From positions 1,384,598-1,448,597 of the forward strand of contig JAJVIF010000001.1 in NCBI GenBank assembly GCA_022072165.1: 64,000 nt of DNA, in the 5' to 3' direction. Below the pieces are notes generated by a model. The model saw only the letters and a list, made by a program, of their open reading frames with translations, ran no database searches and was not told the origin of the DNA. This document shows, in pieces, positions 44,477-53,356 of this stretch (its first letter is position 1; each line of letters opens with the position of its first letter). Source of the DNA: a bacterium (GTDB taxonomy: Bacteria; JAJVIF01). Position numbers and translations under genes: made by a program.

Positions 44477-45457
44477 ATGGCGCTCACCGTCCCGGTCGTG
44501 GAGGTCACCGACCTCACCAAGCACTTTGGCGCGGTGGCCGCGGTCCGGGGGATTAGTTTTGCGGTGGCGCCCGGGGAATTTTTTGGCCTGCTGGGTCCGA
44601 ACGGGGCCGGGAAAACCACCACCATCAAGATTCTGTCGACTCTGCAGCTGCCGACCTCGGGGACCGCCCGGATCGCGGGCCACGATGTCGTCCAGGCCCC
44701 CGATGCGGTGCGTCGGCGCATGGGGATCATCTTCCAGGACCCCTCCCTGGATGACCGCCTCACCGCCCGGGAGAATTTGCAGTTTCACGCGGCGCTCTAT
44801 GGCATCCCTTCGCAGGTCGCCACGGAGCGGATCGGCATTCTGCTGGAGGTCATGGGGCTGACAGAGCGGGCGGGAAGCCCCCCCCGGACCTTCAGTGGCG
44901 GGATGAAGCGTCGCCTGGAAGTCGCCAGAGCGCTGCTGCATGTCCCCAGCATTCTGATCCTCGATGAACCGACAACAGGACTCGATCCGCAGTCGCGGCG
45001 CGCCTTTTGGGACCTGATCCGGAGTATCCGCAACGAGCGCGAAGTGAGTGTCCTGCTCACCACACACTATATGGAAGAAGCCGAAGTCTGCGACCGGCTG
45101 GCAATCATGGACGAGGGGCAGATCATCGCGCTGGACTCGCCTGCCGCCCTCAAGGGGGATCTGAAGGGCGAAACCATCGAACTCCGTCTGGCTCCTGGTG
45201 AGGCGCCCGCGGACTTTCCCTATCCGGCGGAAGCAATGGCGGACAACAAGTGGCGACTGAAGGTCGAGCAGGCAGACACCGCCCTGCCACTCCTGGTGGA
45301 GCGGTTCGGGACACGGATCCTGTCCCTCGATGTGCAGCGTCCGAGCCTCGATGATGTCTTTATCGCGCTGACCGGCAAGGCGATTCGGGAAGCGGAAATG
45401 GATGGCAAGGGACGAATGCGGCAGATCATGCAGCGCCACGGAGGTCGCTTCCGGTGA
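44477..45457 (+). CDS. ABC exporter ATP-binding protein, DrrA-like
   Basis: 326 residues. Walker A GPNGAGKTTT, Q-loop IIFQDPSLDDRLTARENL, signature FSGGMKRRLEVARAL, Walker B ILILDEPTTGLDPQSRRAFW and H-loop LLTTHYMEEAE match the DrrA/NodI-type ATPases of ABC-2 exporters, often for drugs, lipids or polysaccharides (family knowledge). The C-terminal domain (about 220-326) is the DrrA-type accessory region. The GTG of the next gene overlaps its stop as GTGA, so the ATPase, a lipoprotein and a permease are co-translated. Confidence 0.9.
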   Translation: MALTVPVVEVTDLTKHFGAVAAVRGISFAVAPGEFFGLLGPNGAGKTTTIKILSTLQLPTSGTARIAGHDVVQAPDAVRRRMGIIFQDPSLDDRLTARENLQFHAALYGIPSQVATERIGILLEVMGLTERAGSPPRTFSGGMKRRLEVARALLHVPSILILDEPTTGLDPQSRRAFWDLIRSIRNEREVSVLLTTHYMEEAEVCDRLAIMDEGQIIALDSPAALKGDLKGETIELRLAPGEAPADFPYPAEAMADNKWRLKVEQADTALPLLVERFGTRILSLDVQRPSLDDVFIALTGKAIREAEMDGKGRMRQIMQRHGGRFR

Positions 45458-46296
45458 CCCGACAAACGTTCCCTGCTGGCTCTGTCATCCTGCTGCTCCT
45501 GCTGAGTGCAGTTGCCGCAGCACTCGTGGCGGGCTGCACCCGGAATTCACCGGAGCGAAAGGAGTCCGCGAAGGCCGGGAAGATCGAGGCAAAATTCACC
45601 CCTGAGAATCCGCACTATCCCAAGCCTGCGGTGCGACGTCCGGATAACTCCGCTGCGGCCGCGAGCCGGACGTACTGGAATCGGCTGACCGGGGTCGCGC
45701 CGCAACCGTTGCCTGAAGCGGAACGTCTCACGACTCCCCTGCTGCAACTCCCCTGGGGCTGCTCCCCCGAAGAGGCGGAAGCGTTGCTCCCCACCGGCTG
45801 GAGCAGAATGCGGGATCCTTCGCCGCCACTTTATCCGCCCACCCTGACCGGCTTTGAAACCCGCACTTATGGCATCCAGCAGTTTCCGGGAAAGGCCATG
45901 GGAGGCGCGACCATCACGCTGGGGTATCACCAGCGGGCGTTGGGCGAACAGCGCATTCTATTGAGCATGACGCAGGATGGCGGTGACCGGCTGATCGCCA
46001 GCGGCCTGTGGGAGCGGTACGGGCCGACTTCCGTGGACCGGGAGCAGGCCCCGGACGATGAAGCTCAGATGTGGGTGAAAGCGATTACGCTGGACTGGCC
46101 CGACCCGCCGTCGCGGTCTGTGCAGGGGTGGATCTCTCTGCAGGCGCGATACGAGGGGCATCTGGCCGGGACCCCCTCGAATTTCCTGTCCAATGAGGAC
46201 CGCTGCAACCGGGTTTCGCTGGTCGCGATGTCCCCATCGCACGACGCGGCATTGCGGAAAGCGCTGGGCCGGAAAGCCGGAGGGACGACGCATTGA
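45454..46296 (+). CDS. Lipoprotein inside ABC exporter operon
   Basis: 280 residues, unknown function. The signal peptide (FPAGSVILLLLLSAVAAALVAGC) ends in the lipobox LVAGC and a basic, charged linker follows. The mature part (about 75-280) is soluble and shows no known domain. The GTG start overlaps the ATPase stop and the TGA stop overlaps the permease TTG, so it is fully coupled to the exporter and may be its extracytoplasmic accessory or substrate-recognition partner (inference). Confidence 0.75.
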   Translation: MTRQTFPAGSVILLLLLSAVAAALVAGCTRNSPERKESAKAGKIEAKFTPENPHYPKPAVRRPDNSAAAASRTYWNRLTGVAPQPLPEAERLTTPLLQLPWGCSPEEAEALLPTGWSRMRDPSPPLYPPTLTGFETRTYGIQQFPGKAMGGATITLGYHQRALGEQRILLSMTQDGGDRLIASGLWERYGPTSVDREQAPDDEAQMWVKAITLDWPDPPSRSVQGWISLQARYEGHLAGTPSNFLSNEDRCNRVSLVAMSPSHDAALRKALGRKAGGTTH

Positions 46297-47138
46297 GCCA
46301 GCCCATCGCGACCTCCACCGCTGCGCTCCAGCAGCTCGCGGGCTGGGCGGCCGGTGATCTGCCGGAAGAAACGACCCTGCGTCGCTACGGCAGAGCGATC
46401 TACTACCTTTGGCTGCGGGAGCTGCTGCGGTACTTCCGGGAACCGGTGACGTTCTATGGGTCACTGGTCCGTCCGATCCTCTGGCTCTTTGTGCTGGGGG
46501 TCGGGATGCAGGCGCATTTCGCGCCACAGGGGGTGACCGGGGATGTCACCTATACGCAGTACATCTTTCCCGGCATCGTGACGATGAGTGTGCTCTTTAC
46601 GGGACTCTTTCAGGGCGTCACGATGATTTTCGACCGGGAGTTCGGCTTCCTCAAGGAGATTATGGCGGCCCCGGTCCCGACCCTGGCGATTCTGATCGGG
46701 AAACTGGTGGGAGGCGCGACCCTCGCCATGATTCAGGGTGTCATCGTGCTGGCCTTTGCCCCAGCGGTACATGTCCATTTTCCCCTGATCCAATTGCCGC
46801 TCATCCTGGGGGTCATGTTCATGATGGCGCTCGGCACCACCGCCATCGGACTGCTGATCGCCCAGCGGATGACGAGCTTCGAAGGGTTCGGGACGATCGT
46901 CAATTTTCTGGTGTTTCCCCTTTACTTTTTGTCCGGGGCAATGTTCCCGCCGACAGGTCTGCCCCCCTGGTTGCAGACGCTGGTCTATCTCGACCCTCTC
47001 GCGTATGGGGTCGATGCCTTTCGGCATCTGCTACTGGGTTCCGGGGTCTTTCCGCTGGCGCTCGATCTGGGGTTGTCAGTAGGCTTGAGCCTGGTGCTTA
47101 TCGTGCTGAATCTGATGTGGTTCCGACGGACCAGTTAG
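46293..47138 (+). CDS. ABC-2 type exporter permease
   Basis: 281 residues with six membrane helices in the ABC-2 pattern, preceded by a cytoplasmic helix (YYLWLRELLRYFREP). Family marks include YIFPGIVTMSVLFTGLFQGVTMIFDREFGFLKEIMAAPV and FLVFPLYFLSGAMFPPTGLPPWLQTLVYLDPLAYGVDAFRHLL. It pairs with the DrrA-like ATPase at 44477. Start is TTG at 46293, overlapping the lipoprotein stop as TTGA. Its TAG stop shares four bases with the convergent HAD gene. Confidence 0.9.
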   Translation: MSQPIATSTAALQQLAGWAAGDLPEETTLRRYGRAIYYLWLRELLRYFREPVTFYGSLVRPILWLFVLGVGMQAHFAPQGVTGDVTYTQYIFPGIVTMSVLFTGLFQGVTMIFDREFGFLKEIMAAPVPTLAILIGKLVGGATLAMIQGVIVLAFAPAVHVHFPLIQLPLILGVMFMMALGTTAIGLLIAQRMTSFEGFGTIVNFLVFPLYFLSGAMFPPTGLPPWLQTLVYLDPLAYGVDAFRHLLLGSGVFPLALDLGLSVGLSLVLIVLNLMWFRRTS

Positions 47139-48019
47139 TCCAGCAGCGGCAACAGGCAGGTCTGGACAGCCTCGGCGATGCCATCGGCATCGTTCGCTGC
47201 GACCCGGACATCGGCGGCGGCAAGGGCGGCGGCTGTGGCATTACCCATCGCGACTCCGATGGCGGCTCCCCGCAGCATGGGCAGATCGTTGGCGTCATCG
47301 CCCACCGCTACGACACGCGAGAGAGGGATGCCGCAGGCGGCCGCAATCCGCTGAACGCCGGGCCACTTCCCCCCTGCGGGGTCGAGGACTTCCAGCACAA
47401 AGCTGGGAGCCGGGGGCACCTGCATCGCGTGGAGATAAAGGGCTCCGGGGAACTGCCGGTCGAGATGATCAGCGGCAGCAGAGGTCGCCTCCGGGGAGCC
47501 GAATGCCAGCAACTGAATCACCGGACCCGGCGGGAGGTGCTCTGGCGGGGCGATGGCGACCAGGCCATCGTAGCGGCGGGTCAGGACCTCGGCGTGATAG
47601 GTGCCGGGGTCCGCGGGAATTGACCAGATTTCCGGGGGGTTACCAAAGCGATCCAGATGTGCCACCGGGGCAAGCCCTTCGGCCAGAATCGCCTGCCAGG
47701 TGACGCCGAGGAGTGCGGCGGGAAAGTCGATCCGCTCGATGGTCTCGTGGGTGTGAGGGTCTTTGAGCAGCGCGCCGTTGTGTGACAACACAAAACAGGG
47801 CCAGGGGAGGTCCCGCAGGGGTTCAATGGCAGCGCGATATCGGCGTCCGGTGGTAATGACGACCGCTGCTCCCCGGTCGACAGCCTCGCTGAGTGCACGG
47901 ATGGCCGAGGGCGGGATGGACTGGTCCGGCAGCAGGAGTGTGCCATCGAGATCCAGAGCCATGAGGGCGCGACGAGGGGTCGGATAGCGGGCAGCGGCGT
48001 AGGAAGCAAGGGAGGTCAC
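47135..48019 (-). CDS. Cof-type HAD phosphatase
   Basis: 294 residues of the HAD superfamily, Cof/YbiV subfamily. Motif I is ALDLDGTLLLPDQ with the nucleophilic aspartate, motif II VVITTGRR, the conserved FVLSHNGALL follows, and motif IV is VVAVGDDANDLPMLR near the C-terminus. The large cap domain (about 100-215) is the Cof type. Substrates are usually sugar phosphates or nucleotides and cannot be told here. I chose the GTG at 48019, six bases after TATCCT, instead of the longer frame to 48103. Confidence 0.85.
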   Translation of the reverse strand: MTSLASYAAARYPTPRRALMALDLDGTLLLPDQSIPPSAIRALSEAVDRGAAVVITTGRRYRAAIEPLRDLPWPCFVLSHNGALLKDPHTHETIERIDFPAALLGVTWQAILAEGLAPVAHLDRFGNPPEIWSIPADPGTYHAEVLTRRYDGLVAIAPPEHLPPGPVIQLLAFGSPEATSAAADHLDRQFPGALYLHAMQVPPAPSFVLEVLDPAGGKWPGVQRIAAACGIPLSRVVAVGDDANDLPMLRGAAIGVAMGNATAAALAAADVRVAANDADGIAEAVQTCLLPLLD

Positions 48020-48025
48020 GGCGGC

Positions 48026-48031
48026 AGGATA
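48026..48031 (-). promoter_or_regulatory. -10 box of HAD gene (leaderless)
   Basis: TATCCT on the minus strand, six bases before the GTG at 48019. Confidence 0.5.
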
Positions 48032-48043
48032 CGCGGAAGTGAC

Positions 48044-48049
48044 TAGAAT
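48044..48049 (+). promoter_or_regulatory. -10 box of queD (leaderless)
   Basis: TAGAAT nine bases before the ATG at 48059; divergent from the HAD-gene promoter. Confidence 0.55.
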
Positions 48050-48058
48050 GCGTCGGGT

Positions 48059-48421
48059 ATGCCAACCACGCTGGTCAAAACCTTCACCTTCGAGGCGGCC
48101 CACCGGCTGCCGTACCTGCCGTCAGACCACAAGTGCTACCGGCTGCACGGGCATTCCTTCAGGGCGGAGGTAGCCGTCACCGGGGAGCTGGACCCGGCGC
48201 TGGGGTGGGTCATCGACTATGCCGACATCAAGGCGGCTTGTGCACCGGTCCGGGAAGCGCTGGATCATCGATATCTGAATGAAGTCCCGGGACTGGAGAA
48301 TCCGACCTCGGAGCTGATCGCTCAATGGATCTGGGAGCGTCTGAAGCCGGTCCTGCCGGGACTGGTCCGGGTCACGGTGGCGGAAACATGTACGGCACGT
48401 TGTGATTTCACGGGCCCGTAG
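48059..48421 (+). CDS. queD: 6-carboxytetrahydropterin synthase QueD
   Basis: Converts dihydroneopterin triphosphate to carboxytetrahydropterin, the substrate of QueE, in queuosine synthesis. 120 residues, normal for QueD. Zinc ligands H15 (FEAAHRL), H30 and H32 (YRLHGHS), catalytic C26, and the downstream DYADIK and LDHRYLN motifs are complete. The Cys is in the CxxxHGH pattern of QueD rather than the animal-type PTPS arrangement. A leaderless -10 box precedes the ATG. Confidence 0.94.
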   Translation: MPTTLVKTFTFEAAHRLPYLPSDHKCYRLHGHSFRAEVAVTGELDPALGWVIDYADIKAACAPVREALDHRYLNEVPGLENPTSELIAQWIWERLKPVLPGLVRVTVAETCTARCDFTGP

Positions 48422-48490
48422 CGGCTATCGATGCTTCGACTGCCCTTCACTGTGGACCGCAGCGCTTGCGCCGCCCTGCTCCATTAGATT

Positions 48491-48510
48491 CGACGGCCCA
48501 AGGGCCGTCG
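48491..48510. terminator. Strong hairpin between queD and CCA-type gene
   Basis: A nearly perfect palindrome, CGACGGCCC and GGGCCGTCG around AA, between convergent genes, without a T-run on either strand. It probably ends transcription from both sides. Confidence 0.55.
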
Positions 48511-48528
48511 TCCAGTGCCGATGCCAGA

Positions 48529-50013
48529 TCAGTGACCAGTGGATTCGTTGAGTAGCCGGCCCGCCAGCTGGAGCGCGTCCTCACGGCTCCCGATCTCCCC
48601 GACTGCCTGCGCTTCCCGAATCTGACGCAGCAACTGGCCGATCCGGGGACCGGGAGTGAGTCCGAGGGCGTGCAGCAGATCATCACCACTGAGGAGCGGT
48701 GGCGGACTGACCACAGTCGATTGCTCCTCCCACCAGACATGGCACAGATGCCGGACGATCTTCCAGTGACGCGCCAGGTGATGCGGCTTCAGTAACGGCC
48801 CCTGGGCTGCCAGTCGATCTGCGATGGAAATCAGCGCCAGGTCGACACCATAGTCCCCGAGCGCGGTGAAGTACCGATGCACCATGCGTCGGGCAGTCGG
48901 GGCGTCCAGGTCCAGGAACCCTGGTCGCAGATGCCCCCGGACCAGCGCATCGATGTACCCGATCTCTTCCTGTGACAGATGGAGGTTTTCCAGATACGGC
49001 CGCATCAGCTCACCTGAGAGTTGGTCGTGTCCGATGAAGGTGATCGCGCCGTCATCCCGCATCTTCCAGGTCCCCGGCTTGCCGAGGTCGTGAAAGAGGA
49101 GGGCCAGTTTCATGAGCGCGAGGCGCGACCGCCCCAGGACAAAGGACGAAGCAACCCGTTCGTCGAGGCGGTCGGCAAAATCCGCCAGCGGATCGGGCCA
49201 GGCCTGACACAGCATCTCCAGCTGATGCACGCACTCGAGCGTATGTTCCAGGACCGGCAAATGGTGGTAGCCGTTTTGCGGGATGTCGCGCATCCCATCG
49301 ATGGCGGGGAAGCGCACGCCCAGTACCCCATCGAGGCAGAGCGCGGCCAGCGTTGCGGCGCCGCCGGGCTGACCCAGGATCAGCATCAGCTCATCCCGGA
49401 CCCGTTCGCCGGAGGGCTGCGTCAGCAGCTCCCGGTGTCGATGAATCTCCGACCGGGTCGCTTCCGGCAGGGCAAAGCGGAGAGAGAGCGCGAGGCGATA
49501 CGCCCGCAGGATCCGGAGCGGATCATCCACGATGACTGTCGGGCTGGTCCAGCGGACCTCCCCTGCTGCCAGGTCCCCAAGTCCCCCAGTGACATCCACC
49601 AGTGCATCCGCGCACTTGTCTGGCGTGTCGAGGGAACGATGTAGCGGCAAAGCCAGCGCGTTCCAGGTGAAGTCGCGGCGACGGAGTTCTGTCTCAAGCG
49701 TTTCGGCCGACTCCAGCCGCACAAAGTCGTAGGGCTGCTGCCCGACAATGACCCGTTCGACCGTGAGTTCACGGGTGTACCGGATGCAGGGGGCGTCGAG
49801 GGCCGCAGCGAGGAGCTCCGGGAGGGGGATGGCATCAGGCATCGCGACATAAATGCAGTCGGCATCTTTGGGAGGACGTCCCAGCAGGGCATCGCGGATC
49901 GCGCCGCCGACCAGCCAGCAGGGAACGCCAGCGGCAGCCGCCAGCTTCCTGACATGGGTCAGGACAGGCTGTGCATCGATCCAGGCTGCCAGAGAGGCGT
50001 ACTGCAGGGTCAC
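48529..50013 (-). CDS. CCA tRNA nucleotidyltransferase / poly(A) polymerase family, HD domain
   Basis: A 494-residue class II nucleotidyltransferase. The head domain has LVGGAIRDALLGRPPKDADCIYV with the metal-binding D-A-D; RRRDFTWNALALPL and the neck DDPLRILRAYRLALSLRF follow. The C-terminal half (about 235-400) has an HD phosphohydrolase domain (HLPVLEHTLECVHQL, LLFHDLGKPGTW). This plan fits the CCA-adding enzyme that matures tRNA 3' ends, but PcnB-type poly(A) polymerases look alike. tRNA-Cys at 51783 and tRNA-Gly at 63371 encode CCA themselves. The GTG start lies six bases after TACTTT. Confidence 0.85.
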   Translation of the reverse strand: MTLQYASLAAWIDAQPVLTHVRKLAAAAGVPCWLVGGAIRDALLGRPPKDADCIYVAMPDAIPLPELLAAALDAPCIRYTRELTVERVIVGQQPYDFVRLESAETLETELRRRDFTWNALALPLHRSLDTPDKCADALVDVTGGLGDLAAGEVRWTSPTVIVDDPLRILRAYRLALSLRFALPEATRSEIHRHRELLTQPSGERVRDELMLILGQPGGAATLAALCLDGVLGVRFPAIDGMRDIPQNGYHHLPVLEHTLECVHQLEMLCQAWPDPLADFADRLDERVASSFVLGRSRLALMKLALLFHDLGKPGTWKMRDDGAITFIGHDQLSGELMRPYLENLHLSQEEIGYIDALVRGHLRPGFLDLDAPTARRMVHRYFTALGDYGVDLALISIADRLAAQGPLLKPHHLARHWKIVRHLCHVWWEEQSTVVSPPPLLSGDDLLHALGLTPGPRIGQLLRQIREAQAVGEIGSREDALQLAGRLLNESTGH

Positions 50014-50019
50014 GGAGGC

Positions 50020-50025
50020 AAAGTA
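50020..50025 (-). promoter_or_regulatory. -10 box of CCA-type gene (leaderless)
   Basis: TACTTT on the minus strand, six bases before the GTG at 50013. Confidence 0.5.
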
Positions 50026-50101
50026 TCACGGACTGGCACCGGCGGAACTCCCATGTATCCTGTAGGGCAGTTCCCGAGATTCTGCCCGCCAGCGGAGCCG
50101 T

Positions 50102-51088
50102 ATGACGCACTTTCGTCTGGGTGTCGTCCCGTATGTCAACGCCATGCCTCTCTGGGTCCCTCTGGAGAAGCACCTGGTCTCTACCCAGCATTCCTTCACG
50201 TTTGAAAAGGCAGTCCCGGATCGCCTGGCCCGGGACCTGGCGGCCGGGCAGGTGGACTGCGCCACGCTCTCGATCGTGGAAGCGATGCGGAATGTCCGGC
50301 TGCGGGTGGTGGATGGTGTCTGTATCGCCAGTCGCGGTGCAGTGGAGACGGTGCAGATTTTTCATCAGCGACCGCTGGCGCAATGCAGGAAAGTCCTGCT
50401 GGACAAGGACTCCCGAACCTCGTCGTTTGTTGCCAAGTTGCTGCTGAACACCATTTTCCCGCTGGCCGATCGGGAGTTCGCCACGGGTGTGGTGGATCCG
50501 CATCTGCTGCATCCGGTCCCGGATGCTGCCGCGAAACCGATCCTGCCCCCCCTGGCCCGGGGGGAAGCAGTCGATCAGGGACACCTGCCAGCCGGCCCAC
50601 TGGAAGGTGGCCACGGTGTTGCCCGGGTGGCGGCAGTGGTCGCGCCGGTGGGTCCTGCGGGGCATAACCGCAACCTGCTACAGCCGATTCCGCTGACCGA
50701 CTACGACGCCTTCCTCAGCATCGGTGACAAGACCTGGGAGTTCCTGAAAAGCTCCTGGGACCGGTCGGATATCGGCGAACTCTGGACCAACCACACGCAG
50801 TTGCCTATGGTCTGGGCTGCCTGGACCTGCGGTGAATCGTGTGCGGTGAAGGACCTGGCACCGGTGCTGGTCCGGGCCCGGGAGACCGGGGGGACCATTC
50901 TGGACGACATCATCCAGCGCCTTTCCCGGAGCCGGGAGGTTGATAAAGCTCAGATCTGGCGTTACCTGACCGAGGTGATGCATTACAAGCTGGGTCCGGA
51001 GGAGAAGCAGGCGATCAGTAAACTTTTCGAGATGGGAGCGACTGTGGGATCGCTACCGCCCGCCGGACGGGTCTACTTCGTCAGCTAA
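50102..51088 (+). CDS. mqnA: Chorismate dehydratase MqnA (futalosine pathway)
   Basis: Makes 3-enolpyruvylbenzoate, the first step of the futalosine route to menaquinone (family knowledge). 328 residues, about 50 longer than usual. The N-terminal LGVVPYVNAMPLWVPLE, the segment LDKDSRTSSFVAKLLL, IGDKTWEFL, and C-terminal SREVDKAQIWRYLTEVMHYKLGPEEKQAISKLFEMG match MqnA. The extra length is a Pro/Gly/His/Ala-rich stretch (about 135-185) not expected in the family. GGAG lies close to the ATG. ribE follows eight bases after the stop. Other mqn genes are not in the window. Confidence 0.87.
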   Translation: MTHFRLGVVPYVNAMPLWVPLEKHLVSTQHSFTFEKAVPDRLARDLAAGQVDCATLSIVEAMRNVRLRVVDGVCIASRGAVETVQIFHQRPLAQCRKVLLDKDSRTSSFVAKLLLNTIFPLADREFATGVVDPHLLHPVPDAAAKPILPPLARGEAVDQGHLPAGPLEGGHGVARVAAVVAPVGPAGHNRNLLQPIPLTDYDAFLSIGDKTWEFLKSSWDRSDIGELWTNHTQLPMVWAAWTCGESCAVKDLAPVLVRARETGGTILDDIIQRLSRSREVDKAQIWRYLTEVMHYKLGPEEKQAISKLFEMGATVGSLPPAGRVYFVS

Positions 51089-51096
51089 ACGTCACC

Positions 51097-51753
51097 ATGT
51101 TCACCGGCATCATTCAGCATCGCGGACGCATCGAACGCCTGGAGTCCCGGGGGGCCAACGCCCGGCTGGTGCTCTCGGTCCCGACAGAGTTTATGCAGGG
51201 AGTCGAGACGGGTGATTCCATCGCCTGCGATGGCATCTGCCTGACCGCCCTGCTGCCGGGTGCGTCTGGGTTCGAAGCCGATGTGTCGCTGGAGACGCTC
51301 CGCCGCACCACCCTGGGACAACGTCGCGCCGGCGATCAGATGAATCTGGAGCAGTCCCTGCGACTGGGGGACAAGCTTGGAGGACATCTGGTGACGGGGC
51401 ATGTGGATGCGGTGGGTCGGTTGCTGCAGCGCACCTCCCACGGGGAAAGCGTTCAGATGCGCTTTGCCCTGCCGCCGGAACTGGCACCGCTGATCGCGCA
51501 TAAAGGAAGCGTGGCGGTCGATGGGGTCTCCCTGACACCCACCGATGTCACCCGGGAGCATTTCGACGTCTGGCTCATCCCGGAAACCTTGTCCCGGACC
51601 TCCCTTGGGGGTCTGCAGCCCGGCGGACTGGTGAATCTGGAAGCGGATTTACTGAGCCGCTATGTGGCGCGGCAGCTGGCCCTGTCCGGATCGGGGCTGT
51701 CTGTCGCGGGGCTCGAAGCGGCCGGCTGGGGGGCCGGGCCTGTGGTAGATTGA
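51097..51753 (+). CDS. ribE: Riboflavin synthase, alpha subunit
   Basis: Dismutates 6,7-dimethyl-8-ribityllumazine to riboflavin, 218 residues. Two lumazine-binding repeats are visible: MFTGIIQHRGRI at the start with DSIACDGICLT, and GGHLVTGHVDAVGRL, GSVAVDGVSLTPT in the second half. The C-terminal helix for trimer formation follows. It starts eight bases after mqnA without its own ribosome binding site, suggesting co-transcription. ribD is elsewhere in the window (60008). Confidence 0.94.
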   Translation: MFTGIIQHRGRIERLESRGANARLVLSVPTEFMQGVETGDSIACDGICLTALLPGASGFEADVSLETLRRTTLGQRRAGDQMNLEQSLRLGDKLGGHLVTGHVDAVGRLLQRTSHGESVQMRFALPPELAPLIAHKGSVAVDGVSLTPTDVTREHFDVWLIPETLSRTSLGGLQPGGLVNLEADLLSRYVARQLALSGSGLSVAGLEAAGWGAGPVVD

Positions 51754-51782
51754 GGGTCCACTCCGGCACCACCGGGGTCCGA

Positions 51783-51856
51783 GGCGGCGTCGCCTAGTGG
51801 TTGGGCAAGGGTCTGCAAAACCCTCTACTGCGGTTCGAATCCGCACGTCGCCTCCA
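51783..51856 (+). tRNA. tRNA-Cys (GCA)
   Basis: Full cloverleaf of 74 bases. Acceptor GGCGGCG pairs with CGTCGCC (one G-T), discriminator T and encoded CCA. The anticodon stem AGGGT/ACCCT surrounds loop CTGCAAA with anticodon GCA; GGTTCGAATCC is the T-arm. U at the discriminator position is typical of tRNA-Cys. Confidence 0.96.
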
Positions 51857-51951
51857 AATTTTGACCCCCGACCCCGTCCACCAGGGCGGGGTCGGCGTGT
51901 GAATACCGGACAATGCCCACCATCGCGGGGGCGGTTGGCGCGGTTCTTGAT

Positions 51952-51957
51952 TACACT
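51952..51957 (+). promoter_or_regulatory. -10 box of gene at 51964 (leaderless)
   Basis: TACACT six bases before the GTG at 51964. Confidence 0.55.
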
Positions 51958-51963
51958 CCCCGT

Positions 51964-52620
51964 GTGAGCTTCCTCTTCAGGCGTGCCGCTGACTCCTCGC
52001 TGGTCCAGTTTGGGCAGCGAATGCAGGCGACGTATGCCGGCCGCTTCGATCCGGCTGCGGCACAGCTGGCCCATCGGGCAGGCTTTCGCCCGCCCCAGCG
52101 CTGGCCGCTACAGTGGCACGGGGTCGCCCGATGGCGGATGGATCACGATGCCCTGGGAATGCTGGGTGAGTTTTCGGTCCAGCCCCTGAACGGCCCGCGG
52201 ACTCGTCGACTGGTGGGGATTCTCCAGTTCGGGCAGTTTTGTCCGGCGATCGCTCCGATCGTTCTGCTGGGCCCGACCCGCTGGGAGGGTCCGCTGGAAG
52301 CGCCGCTGGTGCCGCCGTACTTTCGCCGCTGCGACGTGTCGGCGTCATGGCGCGGACTGGGCATCGGCGCGATGAGTCCGACTGGCGACCTGCCATCGCT
52401 TCCCGACTTCCCTGACACACTGCTGCCATCAATTGTGGCCGCTGAAGGACATCTGCTGAGCCTGGACGCGCAAGGGGCCTGGTTCCTGCTGCCCGCCACT
52501 TCGGACGGCTCGGTCCGCCTTACCGCACATACGCTGCTTTCCCAGTTGGCGACCCTGCGTATGCCCCTCGCGATCCCGGTCCCGGAGCTGCGACCATCTC
52601 ACTACCGGGCTGCGATGTAG
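51964..52620 (+). CDS. Hypothetical protein
   Basis: 218 residues, soluble-looking, rich in Pro, Arg, Trp and Leu, with no signal peptide and no recognised family. FQ/ALGMLGEFSV and RRCDVSASWRGLGIGA are among the longer ordered-looking segments. I chose the GTG at 51964 since TACACT lies six bases before it; the frame is open back to 51913. The next gene starts six bases after its stop, so the two are probably co-transcribed. Confidence 0.6.
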   Translation: MSFLFRRAADSSLVQFGQRMQATYAGRFDPAAAQLAHRAGFRPPQRWPLQWHGVARWRMDHDALGMLGEFSVQPLNGPRTRRLVGILQFGQFCPAIAPIVLLGPTRWEGPLEAPLVPPYFRRCDVSASWRGLGIGAMSPTGDLPSLPDFPDTLLPSIVAAEGHLLSLDAQGAWFLLPATSDGSVRLTAHTLLSQLATLRMPLAIPVPELRPSHYRAAM

Positions 52621-52626
52621 TCCCGC

Positions 52627-53340
52627 ATGGTGCCTGAACTCCTCTTTGTGCTTGGCATCGGTGCGGCGACCCTCGGCATCCTGCTCGTGCGGGAATGGCG
52701 TCGCCCACGCGATATCACGCTGTTGCGACAGCTCGCCGATGACCACACCGTGATCAGCGAGGGACTACCGCCTCCCCCCTTCGACCGGTTGAACGATGAC
52801 CCCATCGATGGTGCGGTCGCGCAGGCACGACGTCAGTTGCCTGAAAGTGAATATGTCCTCTGGATGGAAGAAGACACCTGGGGCAAGGGGCCTTGCGTGG
52901 TGGTCCTGACCACGCATCCGCATCCACAGAACTATCGCGACACCGTGGTGCTGCTCTCGACCAGCTGGGAGCCGAGCCAGAATCCCCGCATCATTCGACA
53001 GGCGACCGACTTTGTCCGGCGCCTCTATCTGGAGGGGCGGGACCTGGAGGCTGGGCAGGTCTGGCAGGGCTTTCAGGTCCTCTCAACCCTCCCGGCCAGC
53101 ATCGAAGCCCGTCTCCCGGATGATCTGCCCCGCACCGGCGCGGACCCGGCGTATGAGCACCTGACCCGGATCCTGTTGCTCTATCGCTTTTCGATTTTCT
53201 ACTTCACGCCGACTCGCCAACCGGAACAGCTCCAGCAGTATCTGACGCTGACGGCCGGACTGGCCCCGATTCTGAATGCCTGTCTCGGCCCCCCTCCCAG
53301 TCCGTTTGGTCGGGACTCTGAAATGCCCCCTGCACAGTAA
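52627..53340 (+). CDS. Membrane-anchored hypothetical protein
   Basis: 237 residues of unknown function with one N-terminal membrane helix (VPELLFVLGIGAATLGILLV) and then a cytoplasmic domain. The domain alternates helices and strands (EYVLWMEEDTWGKGPCVVVLTTHPHPQ, DTVVLLSTSW) with no family I recognise. It starts six bases after the previous gene, so they may form a two-gene unit. A strong terminator follows. Confidence 0.6.
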   Translation: MVPELLFVLGIGAATLGILLVREWRRPRDITLLRQLADDHTVISEGLPPPPFDRLNDDPIDGAVAQARRQLPESEYVLWMEEDTWGKGPCVVVLTTHPHPQNYRDTVVLLSTSWEPSQNPRIIRQATDFVRRLYLEGRDLEAGQVWQGFQVLSTLPASIEARLPDDLPRTGADPAYEHLTRILLLYRFSIFYFTPTRQPEQLQQYLTLTAGLAPILNACLGPPPSPFGRDSEMPPAQ

Positions 53341-53356
53341 TAGGCCCCCCAGAAAT

